A stretch of DNA of 36,796 nt. Source: Asanoa siamensis. Its GTDB lineage: Bacteria > Actinomycetota > Actinomycetes > Mycobacteriales > Micromonosporaceae. The stretch covers positions 1-36,796 of the forward strand of contig NZ_BONE01000077.1 in NCBI RefSeq assembly GCF_016862555.1. The letters are read 5' to 3'. Below, in pieces: positions 1 through 7,802 of this stretch. The notes beneath the pieces are model-generated. The model had not been told where the DNA came from. It searched no databases and worked only from the letters and a program-made list of their open reading frames with translations. How positions within the stretch are numbered: the first letter of the stretch is position 1; each line of letters opens with the position of its first letter. A program made the translations under genes and the position numbers.

Positions 1-2
1 TG

Positions 3-224
3 TGGGACTCGCGGGGGGAGTGCCAGGCCGACGCGCCGAGCCTGGACCGGACCGCGGCCGACTGCCGGACGATCACCGACACCCGGCCCACGCCCGCGCA
101 GAACTGGCTCACCTCCGAGCCCAGCCCCGACGACCTGATGAACAACAGCCAACGACCACCACGGGCAGCCGATATCCGGCGGATGGACTGGTTCTTCGGC
201 AACTGCACCGTCGGAAAGTGCTGA
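3..224 (+). CDS. C-terminal end of an unknown, probably exported protein (5' truncated by window edge)
   Basis: An open frame runs from the first bases to a TGA at 222-224 and encodes about 73 residues. The fragment contains four cysteines (fragment positions 7, 21, 68 and 73) and Trp residues near its start, in the middle and in the C-terminal WFFGNC stretch. Paired cysteines suggest a disulfide-bonded extracytoplasmic protein, but that is inference. I recognise no family. The stop lies 11 nt before the ATG of the next gene, an exported protein, so the two are probably cotranscribed. Another frame is also open over this stretch, but it has no good start and would read into the next gene's upstream region. 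Confidence 0.5.
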   Translation, partial: WDSRGECQADAPSLDRTAADCRTITDTRPTPAQNWLTSEPSPDDLMNNSQRPPRAADIRRMDWFFGNCTVGKC

Positions 225-235
225 GGGGGCCGACG

Positions 236-1330
236 ATGAGGCGCAACCGACGCACCCTCGCGGTGATCGCCGTCCTGGCCGCCGTGCTCGCGGCGGTGAC
301 CGTCGAAGTCACCGGCACCCTGGCCTCGGCCGGCGACCCGACGAACCCGGCGACGGCTCCCCAGCCGCAGTACGACTACGACGACCCGGCGAAGGCCTTC
401 GTGGTGGAGCTCGACTTCGGGTCGACCTCGGCCGCGCTCGTGCGCGCCTCGGTGGTGCGGGCGCGCTCGTACTCCCATCTGGGCGACCCCCCGCTGCTGC
501 GGCTGTCCCTCGTCGACGAGGACGGCGCGGCGGGTGACTCCGTCAACGCCTGGGATCCGCGATGGTACTTCGAGCAGAAGCCGGGCGGCGGCGAGCGGAT
601 GGTCCGGCGCGACGGCCCGGGCACCCTCGTCGTGCCCTTCGACGCCGACACGGCCACGATGACGGTCCGCGACCTGCGGGCCGCCATCGATCTCGCGACC
701 GTGGACCTGCGCCCCGCGGTGCGGGAGTTCTGCCTGGCACACCCGATCGACACCGAGTGCGTCGAGGCCGACCTCGCGGTCACCTCGACGACCGCGTCCG
801 GCGACACCCTCGGCGTCGTCGGCACGCCGGTCACGGTCCAGGTGGCCGCTACGGTGGCGAACCTCGGACCCGACGGTCCGCTCGACGCCGACGTGGTGCA
901 GACCGTCGCCGCCGCGCCTGGCCTGACGGTCATCCCGGCCGGCCGGACGTTCGACGCCGACAAGCTGGGGGTGGGCACGCCGGCCAAGGTCGGCGGCGAC
1001 TACACCGTCGTCTGCACGAGCCCCGGCACCCGGACCGTCACGGTGACGACGTCCGTCGCCCCCGAGCGGGCCAAGGTCGCGGACGTGAAGCCGGCCAACG
1101 ACGCGAGAACGGTGTCGTACGCGATCGACTGCGCCGTCCCGGTGGCCGTCAACGCCGAAGCCATCCAGCCGTCGACCGTGCGCCCGGGCGTGCGGGCCCC
1201 GCTGGTCGCGACCGGCACCTGCGGCGCGGAGGCCCACGGCACCGTGCACGCCAGCCTCACCGACCTCGGCATCCAGAACGGCACCACGGAGATCTGCGTC
1301 CGTGGCCGTGCGGGCCCCGGCGCGGGCTGA
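236..1330 (+). CDS. Exported protein with Ig-like (CARDB/DUF11-type) C-terminal region
   Basis: Start chosen at ATG 236: an AGGGGGC ribosome site lies 5-6 nt upstream, and residues 1-33 form a classical signal peptide (MRRNRR, hydrophobic Ala/Val/Leu core, cleavage near LASA-GDP). The 364-residue product has an acidic, Tyr-rich linker (about 38-50), a region rich in beta-type sequence (about 50-165), and from about 180 a segment resembling CARDB/DUF11 Ig-like folds, with 'VANLGPDGP' and alternating Val/Thr strands. The last 60 residues resemble the tail of secreted Ig-like repeat proteins but end abruptly, so a frameshift near 1310-1330 is possible. The function is unknown; a surface or secreted structural role is the most that can be inferred. 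It follows another probably exported protein by 11 nt. Confidence 0.75.
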   Translation: MRRNRRTLAVIAVLAAVLAAVTVEVTGTLASAGDPTNPATAPQPQYDYDDPAKAFVVELDFGSTSAALVRASVVRARSYSHLGDPPLLRLSLVDEDGAAGDSVNAWDPRWYFEQKPGGGERMVRRDGPGTLVVPFDADTATMTVRDLRAAIDLATVDLRPAVREFCLAHPIDTECVEADLAVTSTTASGDTLGVVGTPVTVQVAATVANLGPDGPLDADVVQTVAAAPGLTVIPAGRTFDADKLGVGTPAKVGGDYTVVCTSPGTRTVTVTTSVAPERAKVADVKPANDARTVSYAIDCAVPVAVNAEAIQPSTVRPGVRAPLVATGTCGAEAHGTVHASLTDLGIQNGTTEICVRGRAGPGAG

Positions 1331-1433
1331 TCGCGATCACGGCGATTTTCTCGGGAATCCCGGGACCAAAACAAGGCACCCCGATGTTGTTGCAGGTGAC
1401 GCCGCAGCCAGCGGCGGCAGAAGGGGAGACAAC

Positions 1434-1922
1434 GTGTCACAGGACTACCGCAAGACACCGGACGCGCTCAGCCGCCTCAATGACACCCAGTTCCACGTCA
1501 CCCAGCGGGACGGGACCGAGCCTGCCTTCCGGAACGAGTACTGGGACAACCACGAGCCCGGGATCTACGTCGACGTGGTCTCCGGCCAGCCACTGTTCTC
1601 GTCGACCGACAAGTACGACAGCGGCACCGGATGGCCCAGCTTCACCAAGCCGATCGACGGCGACGTCGTGCGTACGAAGACCGACAGGTCGCTCTGGATG
1701 ACCCGCGTCGAGGTCCGGTCCGCCGGCGCCGACAGCCATCTCGGGCATCTCTTCGACGACGGCCCCGCCGACGCGGGAGGCATGCGGTACTGCATGAACT
1801 CGGCCGCGTTGCGGTTCATCCCGGTCTCCGAGCTCGAGGCGCAGGGGTACGGCGAGTACCGTTCCCTGTTCGAGCCGGACGTAACGAACGGCACGAACGG
1901 CACGAAGGAGCACGCATCATGA
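1434..1922 (+). CDS. msrB: Peptide-methionine (R)-S-oxide reductase MsrB
   Basis: This enzyme reduces methionine-R-sulfoxide in oxidised proteins in the cytoplasm, using thioredoxin. The 162-residue product shows the MsrB hallmarks in order: [12 protein letters not shown] (about 59-70), [10 protein letters not shown] (about 102-111) and the catalytic [11 protein letters not shown] with Cys120. The paired CxxC zinc motifs of zinc-type MsrB are absent; the place of the first pair reads VSGQPLF, so this is a zinc-free form. GTG 1434 is chosen because an AAGGGGAG site lies about 6 nt upstream; nothing N-terminal of it is conserved. The C-terminus carries a short TNGTNGTKE tail. The stop overlaps the msrA start in an ATGA junction, indicating translational coupling. 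Confidence 0.93.
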   Translation: MSQDYRKTPDALSRLNDTQFHVTQRDGTEPAFRNEYWDNHEPGIYVDVVSGQPLFSSTDKYDSGTGWPSFTKPIDGDVVRTKTDRSLWMTRVEVRSAGADSHLGHLFDDGPADAGGMRYCMNSAALRFIPVSELEAQGYGEYRSLFEPDVTNGTNGTKEHAS

Positions 1923-2473
1923 CCAGCGGAGTTCACGACACGGGGCAGGTCACCCGCGAGCCCGGCACCGAGACGGCCGTCCTGGCCGGCGGGTGTTTCT
2001 GGGGCATGGAGGATCTCATCCGCCGCCAGACCGGCGTGTTGGACACGCGCGTCGGATACACCGGCGGCGACAACGACCACGCCACCTACCGCAACCACCC
2101 TGGCCACGCCGAAGCGGTCGAGATCGTCTTCGACCCGACGCAGACGACGTACCGTGACATCCTGGCGTTCTTCTTCCAGATTCACGACCCGTCGACGCTG
2201 AACCGCCAGGGCAACGACATGGGCTCGAGCTACCGCTCGGCGATCTTCCCGCAGACCGACGAGCAGGAGCGCGTCGCCCGCGACACGATCGCCGACGTCG
2301 ACGCCTCCGGGTTGTGGCCAGGCAAGGCGGTCACGACGATCGAGCCGGCCGGCCCGTTCTGGGAGGCGGAGCCCGAGCACCAGGACTACCTGGTCAACTA
2401 TCCGAACGGCTACACCTGCCACTTCCCACGGCCTGACTGGGTGCTGCCGAGGCGCAGCGCCGCGTCAGCCTGA
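1919..2473 (+). CDS. msrA: Peptide-methionine (S)-S-oxide reductase MsrA
   Basis: This enzyme reduces the S epimer of methionine sulfoxide, complementing MsrB. The 184-residue product has the catalytic GGCFWGMED motif with Cys26, then [39 protein letters not shown] and YRSAIF, all standard MsrA blocks, and ends in the [15 protein letters not shown] motif common in longer MsrA proteins, with a Cys that could act as a resolving residue. The ATG overlaps the msrB stop by 4 nt. A strong inverted repeat directly downstream ends the two-gene unit. Together the pair repairs both epimers of oxidised methionine. I see no dedicated regulator. Confidence 0.95.
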   Translation: MTSGVHDTGQVTREPGTETAVLAGGCFWGMEDLIRRQTGVLDTRVGYTGGDNDHATYRNHPGHAEAVEIVFDPTQTTYRDILAFFFQIHDPSTLNRQGNDMGSSYRSAIFPQTDEQERVARDTIADVDASGLWPGKAVTTIEPAGPFWEAEPEHQDYLVNYPNGYTCHFPRPDWVLPRRSAASA

Positions 2474-2480
2474 CGGCAGG

Positions 2481-2509
2481 GGGCGCGTCCACCGTCGGTG
2501 GACGCGCCC
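2481..2509. terminator. Bidirectional hairpin terminator between msrA and the convergent methyltransferase gene
   Basis: A perfect 13-bp inverted repeat (GGGCGCGTCCACC, 3-nt loop, GGTGGACGCGCCC) sits 7 nt after the msrA stop and 8 nt from the end of the minus-strand gene. It lies exactly between two convergent genes and has no marked T-run, as is usual for actinobacterial terminators. Confidence 0.8.
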
Positions 2510-2517
2510 ACCCCGAT

Positions 2518-3315
2518 TCAGCCCGCGCGGCGTCCCCACGCCGAGATCAGTGGCGCGAGAGTGAGTTCGAGCGCGCCGGCGTCGACGGCGGCCAGGTGCG
2601 CCTCGATCTCGGCCTCGTCGGCCAGTCCCGCGGCGAGCAACTCCGCACGGACCATGCGTACCGTCGCGGCTTCCAGCCGGTCGCAGGCGACCCCGCCCAC
2701 CGGGAAGCAGCCGGACGCCGCGACATCCACCAGCCCCGCCGCCCGCAACGCCCGCGGCAGCGTACGGCCGTAGCGCGGATCGGCGCCCCGCCGGGTCATC
2801 AGCTCCCGCACCGCCCGCCGCAGCCGGTTGGCCCGTCGCTGCGCCTCGCCGACCTCGTCGAGGCAGGCCAACGGTTGCAGCTCGGTGTCGGCATCCTCGA
2901 CCAGCAGCCACCCGCCGGGCCGCAGCGCAGAGACCATCGCCGCCAACGCCCGGGCCCGGTCGGGCACATGGACGAGCACGAGCCGCGCGTGTACGAGGTC
3001 GAACGTGCCCGGCTGCGGCGGCGGGTCCGCGACGACGTCGTGCTGCCGCACCTCGTACCCGGCGTGCGGGTCCAACCAGACCGGATTGACGTCGGTGGCC
3101 AGCACGTACCCCGTCGGTCCGACGGCGGTGGCGAGTGCTTCCGGGATGCTGGGGCCGCCGGCACCGACCTCCCAGCAGCGCCAGCCCGCCCGTGCGCCGA
3201 GCCGGTCGACGTGCCCGCGGGTGACGCCGTCGAACAGCTCGGCCAGCGAGGTGAACCGCTCGCCGGCCTCGACCCGGGCGTTGTCGAGCAGATAGCGGTG
3301 ATCCGGCGCACTCAT
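2518..3315 (-). CDS. Class I SAM-dependent methyltransferase
   Basis: The 265-residue product has a Rossmann-type methyltransferase core. Motif I is CWEVGAGGPSIPEAL (about 47-61), followed by an acidic strand end LATDVNP (motif II), QHDVVADPP (motif III), FDLVHARLVLVHVPD (motif IV) and ALRPGGWLLVED (motif V). Motif I is EVGAGGPS rather than the common DLGCGTG, but the fold is clear. The C-terminal half is helical and gives no substrate clue; a small-molecule substrate is likely from resemblance to the ubiE/methyltransferase type 11-25 families. The ATG is the start supported by frame and distance. It is transcribed toward msrA and divergently from the small hypothetical gene at 3359, with only 43 nt between them. 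Confidence 0.85.
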   Translation of the reverse strand: MSAPDHRYLLDNARVEAGERFTSLAELFDGVTRGHVDRLGARAGWRCWEVGAGGPSIPEALATAVGPTGYVLATDVNPVWLDPHAGYEVRQHDVVADPPPQPGTFDLVHARLVLVHVPDRARALAAMVSALRPGGWLLVEDADTELQPLACLDEVGEAQRRANRLRRAVRELMTRRGADPRYGRTLPRALRAAGLVDVAASGCFPVGGVACDRLEAATVRMVRAELLAAGLADEAEIEAHLAAVDAGALELTLAPLISAWGRRAG

Positions 3316-3358
3316 GCCCCCATCCTGACGCGCGCGATCCGTGCGGTAGACCTAGGGC

Positions 3359-3649
3359 GTGGAAAGCAGAGGTGGGCGCCCGAGTTTCACGGCGACCCTG
3401 GAACCTCGCCCGCGCGCCGACGGCGGGCTGACACTGAGCAGCCGCGGCCAGGGCGACCAGCCGGGCCATTATCTGACCTATGTGGACGCCCAGACGCGAC
3501 GCTTGACGGCCTTGAGCGTGCACGGTTTCGCGGAACGCCTCGACGTCTATGTCACCACGGAGGACGACCTGGTCGCGGAGCACGCCTTCAGCGTCTTCGG
3601 GCTGCCCTTCCTGGTCCTCCACTACCGCATGCACCGCAGACCAGCCTGA
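3359..3649 (+). CDS. Small hypothetical protein
   Basis: A GTG-started frame of 96 residues lies divergent to the methyltransferase. The sequence has balanced composition and probable beta strands ([40 protein letters not shown]), unlike the Arg/Pro/Ala-rich shadow frames around it. I recognise no domain. There is no Shine-Dalgarno sequence before the GTG; a TAGACC/TAGGGC stretch 1-12 nt upstream could be the -10 of a leaderless transcript. No signal peptide or membrane helix is seen. The next gene, a sigma factor, begins 66 nt downstream. It could instead be a non-coding open frame, though codon use argues for a real gene. Confidence 0.55.
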   Translation: MESRGGRPSFTATLEPRPRADGGLTLSSRGQGDQPGHYLTYVDAQTRRLTALSVHGFAERLDVYVTTEDDLVAEHAFSVFGLPFLVLHYRMHRRPA

Positions 3650-3715
3650 CAGAACGTTCTCCGCCGCATGTCGGAGGGGTGCAACCGATCCAGTCGGTTG
3701 TGCGCCTGTAAGAGT

Positions 3716-4194
3716 GTGACATTGGTTTCCGTGCCGGCCGTGCGGGGCGACTTCGAGGCAATTTACGCCGAGCATTTCGCCCCGATGGTTCGGCTTGCCT
3801 ATGTGACCACAGGCAGTGTTCCGGCAGCGGAGGATGTGGTCCAGGAGGTGTTCATCGCCTTGCTGGCTCGCGCTGACGTGCGTGAGCCCGGCGCGTGGCT
3901 GCGTAAGGCGGTTATCTCCCGGTGCACGTCATGGCTGCGGCGGCGGCGGCTCGAACGCCGTCACGCGGTCCAGGGACCCCTGGCGCAGACCGTACCGATA
4001 GGTCCAGAAGGGGTCGCGGTCCGCGACGGGTTGGCCAAACTTCGGCCTCGACACCGGGCTGCGATTTTTCTCCGCTACTACCTCGACCTGTCCGAGGCCG
4101 AGATCGCCGAGGCGCTGGCTGTCGGCCGGGCACGGTCAAGTCCCTCCTGCACCGCGCGCACGCCACGTTGAGGGAGCACTTGAATGAGCACTGA
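3716..4194 (+). CDS. SigE-family ECF RNA polymerase sigma factor, frameshifted near 4127
   Basis: The product carries sigma region 2 (EAIYAEHFAPMVRLAYVTTG, then AAEDVVQEVFIALL) and region 4 (LAKLRPRHRAAIFLRYYLDLSEAEIAEAL). The frame then breaks: continuing in frame gives a nonsense tail ending at 4171, while the +1-numbered frame gives GTVKSLLHRAHATLREHL, the expected end of the region 4 helix-turn-helix, with a TGA at 4192-4194. One missing base within GGCCGGG at about 4124-4130 explains this. The true end overlaps the next gene's ATG by 11 nt, as in the second sigma module. Start candidates are GTG 3716, TTG 3722 and GTG 3731; none has a good ribosome site. Either a sequencing indel or a real inactivation; as given, the DNA-binding helix would be lost. 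Confidence 0.8.
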
Positions 4195-5590
4195 CCGGAT
4201 GCCGTGCCCCGCGCCCGGCAGCGACGAGTGGTGGGTTGGTAGCCCAAGCCACAACGAGCACGACGCGCGGCTACGGCGAGGAGTGCGGGACCTGGCCAAC
4301 GCTGTTCCAGTGCCGGAGATCGGGCCGGCTGGCCTGCGCGCCGCAGCTGCGCGGCGGCGCGTCCGACCGCGTGCGCGTGGCCGATGGCTGCCGGCACTTG
4401 CCGCTGCCACTACCGCGCTCGCCATCGTCGCGGTCGGTCTGTTGCCAGGCATGCCGACGGACCTCGGGGCGACGCCACTCAGGGATGCTGACGTCGCGGT
4501 GTTGCCGAAGACCTTCGCCGTAAACTCGTACCTCACCGCGCACGTCTCCGCCGACCCGCCCGGGCCGGTTATCGGTCTCTACAGCTACAGCCAAGGGGTC
4601 TTTCCGGCGCCGGGCGTACTCGTGGTCGGAGTGAACGGCCGGAGCTTTCGCGAGCTCGACGCGGCTTCCCGACCCAGTAGGGGATATCCTGGCTCGCACA
4701 GATCGGCTCTGACGTTGTTGTCGCCGGACGGCACCAAGGTCGCGGTAGGGGACTCGCCGAGCAGCATCGCAGTGGTCGACCTGGTCAATGGAAAGGCACG
4801 CCGCTATCAGGTCCACGGCGTCGCCCGACAGTTCCTCGCCTGGTCACCGGACTCTCGCCGGCTGCTCTACCTGGCTTTGCCACGGGTACCGGCGATGTTC
4901 GAGGAGCCTCGAGAAGGCGAGCCCGTTGTGCTGGACCTAGGCAGCGGGTCGTCGGCCGTCATCCCCGGGCAACGAGGCACGGTCGATGCCGCCTACGCCT
5001 CGGACGGCTCGCGGCTGGCGCTCCAACGGCAGGGAGAGCTGCGGATCGTCCGGCTGGATGGCGCGGTCGAGCGGACGTTGTCGCTGCCCGACCGGCACCG
5101 GTTGGCTGGCGCCGCCGCCTGGTCGCCGGACGGCAGCCGGCTCGCGCTGTACCGGATGGGAGAAGTGACCGGTCAGGGCACCCCCGACTCTGTCTATGGA
5201 CTACGCGGCGAGGGGTCTCCGGATGGGCTGGCGGTCCTTGACCTCGACAGCGGTGACACCTTCGCCCTCGGCCCACTCAGCGACCTGCGGACACTGCTCG
5301 GTTGGCGCGGTGATCGGCTGGTCGTGGACCGCTGGGAGACCATCGCACAGCTACCAGTCGCCGGAGGCCCGGCCGAGCAGCTGGCCATGCTGGAACCTGG
5401 CCACGGCAACTTCACCGACCTGCAGCTGGCTACGGCGCTGCTGCCCACGGTCGAGGTCCGCGACGCGGGTAGGGACCAGGGGCCATGGCCAGTTTGGCTG
5501 ATGCTGGTGGTGGCTTCAAGCGGGCTCGTCGCCGCCGGGCTCGGCATCCTCGTGACCCGAGCGCTGCGCCGACGAGGCCCGCTACCGTAG
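4184..5590 (+). CDS. Membrane-anchored beta-propeller protein, partner of the upstream sigma factor
   Basis: The 468-residue protein has a cytoplasmic N-terminus (about 1-67, ending in an Arg-rich RRRVRPRARGR stretch), a membrane helix (about 69-88, LPALAAATTALAIVAVGLLP), a large region with WD40/PD40-like propeller motifs (LLSPDGTKVAVGD, LAWSPDSRRLLYLAL, YASDGSRLALQ, WSPDGSRLALYRM), and a second membrane helix (about 436-458) before a short basic tail. The propeller should lie outside the cell. The N-terminal segment LRRGVRDLANAVPVPEIGPAGL resembles the start of the second module's protein at 6221. The gene overlaps the sigma gene by 11 nt. A role as membrane sensor or anti-sigma factor is inferred from this coupling; no zinc anti-sigma (HxxxCxxC) motif is present. 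Confidence 0.8.
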   Translation: MSTDRMPCPAPGSDEWWVGSPSHNEHDARLRRGVRDLANAVPVPEIGPAGLRAAAARRRVRPRARGRWLPALAAATTALAIVAVGLLPGMPTDLGATPLRDADVAVLPKTFAVNSYLTAHVSADPPGPVIGLYSYSQGVFPAPGVLVVGVNGRSFRELDAASRPSRGYPGSHRSALTLLSPDGTKVAVGDSPSSIAVVDLVNGKARRYQVHGVARQFLAWSPDSRRLLYLALPRVPAMFEEPREGEPVVLDLGSGSSAVIPGQRGTVDAAYASDGSRLALQRQGELRIVRLDGAVERTLSLPDRHRLAGAAAWSPDGSRLALYRMGEVTGQGTPDSVYGLRGEGSPDGLAVLDLDSGDTFALGPLSDLRTLLGWRGDRLVVDRWETIAQLPVAGGPAEQLAMLEPGHGNFTDLQLATALLPTVEVRDAGRDQGPWPVWLMLVVASSGLVAAGLGILVTRALRRRGPLP

Positions 5591-5714
5591 CAGCCCCTCT
5601 TGGCCCTACCTCGGATGCCGTCGATCCGCATGCACGCATCCCGCCGAGGCGGTGCGTTAAAGGTTCCCTCCGAGCCTCGGTCGGCAGGCGTCAGGTTAGG
5701 TGAGGAGGCATAGC

Positions 5715-6224
5715 TTGACGGAACATACGAACGGCGCGCGCGGCGACTTCGCCGACTTCGTGCGTGTGGAGGTGCCAACCCTGACCCGAGCGGCGTACCT
5801 CATGACCGGTGATCGTCACCACGCCGAGGATCTCGTCCAGACGACGCTGGCGCGGGTGGCCGTGCGATGGGACCACGTCGACGAGCCGGCGGCCTACGCG
5901 CGACGCGTCCTGTACACGCAGTCGGTCAGCTGGTGGCGTCGAAGAGCGGCACGCGTCTCGGAGACCTTGACCGCCCGGGTGCCCGACCAGCCCCGACTCG
6001 ACACCGACGTTGATGTCGCGGTGGTCCTGGAGCGGGCCCTTCACCGACTTACCCCACGCCAACGCGCAGTGCTGGTGCTTCGCTTCTTTGAAGATCGCAC
6101 TGAGTCCGAAACTGCCGAGCTTTTGAACTGCCGGATCGGAACGGTGAAGAGTCAGACCCGACACGCGCTTCGACGGCTGCGGGAATTGTCTCCCGACCTC
6201 GCGCAACTGGAGATGGACCGATGA
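5715..6224 (+). CDS. SigE-family ECF RNA polymerase sigma factor (second module)
   Basis: The roughly 169-residue protein has region 2 (FADFVRVEVPTLTRAAYLMTG, HHAEDLVQTTLARVAVRW), a WWRRR basic segment, and region 4 (LHRLTPRQRAVLVLRFFEDRTESETAELLNCRIGTVKSQTRHALRRLRE). The order and motifs match the SigE-type actinobacterial group, which lacks the extra C-terminal domains of longer ECF factors. Start TTG 5715 is preferred because GAGGAGG lies 6 nt upstream; an in-frame GTG at 5700 would have that site inside the gene. The stop overlaps the next ATG in an ATGA junction, so partner and sigma factor are made together. Unlike the first module, this sigma gene is intact. It probably controls its own operon and cell-envelope or stress genes, by family analogy. 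Confidence 0.9.
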   Translation: MTEHTNGARGDFADFVRVEVPTLTRAAYLMTGDRHHAEDLVQTTLARVAVRWDHVDEPAAYARRVLYTQSVSWWRRRAARVSETLTARVPDQPRLDTDVDVAVVLERALHRLTPRQRAVLVLRFFEDRTESETAELLNCRIGTVKSQTRHALRRLRELSPDLAQLEMDR

Positions 6225-7579
6225 ATGAATGGCTGACCCGGGGCCTCCACGCCATCGCCGACCGTGTTCCCCCCGCCGCCGTACCAGAGGACCTGTTCAA
6301 CCAGGCCAGGTCCCGCCACCGACGACGCACCGTCCGAGGCGGCATCGCGCTGACGGGGGTTCTGCTCGTCATCGCTGTCTCGCTGGTGCGACCGATATGG
6401 CAACAGCCATCTGTCTTCGGGGCTGGCGGGCCGCAGGCGGGCATCCCGACCGAGGTGGTCGTGCCGCCGCATTGGTGTGCCACGGTCGGCCAGTCGTCGC
6501 CTGGACCAGCCGCCGCGATCTTCGGGGGTGAAGCGACCAGGGACGACTGGTTCGAGGGCCGCTTCGCCGCGGTCTCCGCGACGGGCGACCGATATCGCGT
6601 CATCGACGAGATGCCATATCGGCCGCCGGGCTTCGAGGCGCTGCTGTCCCCGGACGGCCGTTACGTCGCGCACGGACGCGCGGTCACCGCGCTGACCAAG
6701 GACGGCAAGGACATCTCCTACCTGCCCGGCGACGTCATCGCGTTCTCGCCCCGGAGCGACCGGCTGGTGTTCGCCACGGAAGCGGAGTTAACGCATCCGA
6801 ACACATACACCACGCCGATAGTAGGTATCTACGACCTCGCCAGCCGGTCGACGGTGACTCAGGTCGACGTCGGATCCGCCTGGATCAGTCCAGGCTGGAC
6901 CGCCGCGATGTCCGCTGACGGCAGGCGCCTGGCACTTCAGGTACGCGACGAAATCTGGATCACAAGACTGGAAGGTACGGTCGGCACCCCGTACCTGAAG
7001 ATCCGTGTACCGGGCGGTCGTCTCGCCGGTCCGGGATCCTGGCTTCCGGACGGCCGCTCGCTGATGGTTGCCGAACCGGCGTCCGACGGTGGCTGGAGGC
7101 TCTCGGAACGGGACACGCAAACAGGCGAACCTGTCGAACGGCCCGCACTGCCCGTACCGCCCGCGGCCACCTTTCTGCGGGTGATCGCCTGGCACTCAGC
7201 GGATTCAGCCGTCGTCCTTGCCGGGTTCTCCCACGGCGACGTCAAGCCGGCGAGCGATAACTACGATGTGTCGTTGGGCCCGTTCCGAAGCTCGACGACA
7301 GATCAGGTGCGGTTGGTCGTGCTGACCCGCGGCGCCGCGAGCGCGCGTACGGTACTCGAGACCCCGGAGGGAGTCGACGACTTGGACGTGGCGGCCGACC
7401 TCGCCACCGCCGAGGCGTTCCGATCGCCAGGCGAGCCGACATTCGGACCGCCACATACCCTGTATCTCATCGGAGGCTCGCTCATCCTCGCCGCGGTGAC
7501 CATCGCGATCTTCGTTGCGGTGCGTGCGGTCCGCAATCGAGGACGGCGCAAGGCGGCCGCAGCGTCGAACCGCGGTTGA
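6221..7579 (+). CDS. Membrane-anchored beta-propeller protein, partner of the second sigma factor
   Basis: The 452-residue protein has the same architecture as the protein at 4184: a cytoplasmic N-terminus (1-40, LTRGLHAIADRVPPAAVPEDL then RSRHRRR), a membrane helix (about 41-58, GGIALTGVLLVIAVSLV), a propeller-like external region (LLSPDGRYVAHGRA, FSPRSDRLVFATE, MSADGRRLALQVRDEIW, WLPDGRSLMVAEP) and a C-terminal helix (about 413-436) with a basic tail RNRGRRKAAA. Sequence identity to the first module's protein is low, so the duplication, if it is one, is old. The ATGA overlap with the sigma gene supports a functional pair. Anti-sigma or sensory function is inferred, not shown. A weak GGCGCC hairpin follows the stop. 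Confidence 0.8.
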   Translation: MNEWLTRGLHAIADRVPPAAVPEDLFNQARSRHRRRTVRGGIALTGVLLVIAVSLVRPIWQQPSVFGAGGPQAGIPTEVVVPPHWCATVGQSSPGPAAAIFGGEATRDDWFEGRFAAVSATGDRYRVIDEMPYRPPGFEALLSPDGRYVAHGRAVTALTKDGKDISYLPGDVIAFSPRSDRLVFATEAELTHPNTYTTPIVGIYDLASRSTVTQVDVGSAWISPGWTAAMSADGRRLALQVRDEIWITRLEGTVGTPYLKIRVPGGRLAGPGSWLPDGRSLMVAEPASDGGWRLSERDTQTGEPVERPALPVPPAATFLRVIAWHSADSAVVLAGFSHGDVKPASDNYDVSLGPFRSSTTDQVRLVVLTRGAASARTVLETPEGVDDLDVAADLATAEAFRSPGEPTFGPPHTLYLIGGSLILAAVTIAIFVAVRAVRNRGRRKAAAASNRG

Positions 7580-7592
7580 CCGACCTCGACCT

Positions 7593-7611
7593 GGCGCCGA
7601 CTGGGGGCGCC
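7593..7611 (+). terminator. Possible weak terminator hairpin
   Basis: GGCGCC, a 7-nt loop and GGCGCC lie 14 nt after the stop of the propeller gene. The stem is only 6 bp and has no T-run, so this is tentative. The rest of the gap to 7803 shows no gene; a GGAGG site at 7793-7797 belongs to the next gene. Confidence 0.3.
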
Positions 7612-7802
7612 GTCACCGCCGCCGGCCGGAAGGCTCAGTAGCGGATGCGGCGGCGCCCACAAGGGATCTTCGTTCCCGTGTACGGATTCTCAAGGTCGGA
7701 GTTGTCCGCTCGTACGAACACAGCCGGGTGGAGGTCACCCTAGGGTGGCCGCATGTCGGTACGTGGTGACGTCCATCACTGGCTGTGCGAGCGGAGGCAT
7801 CC

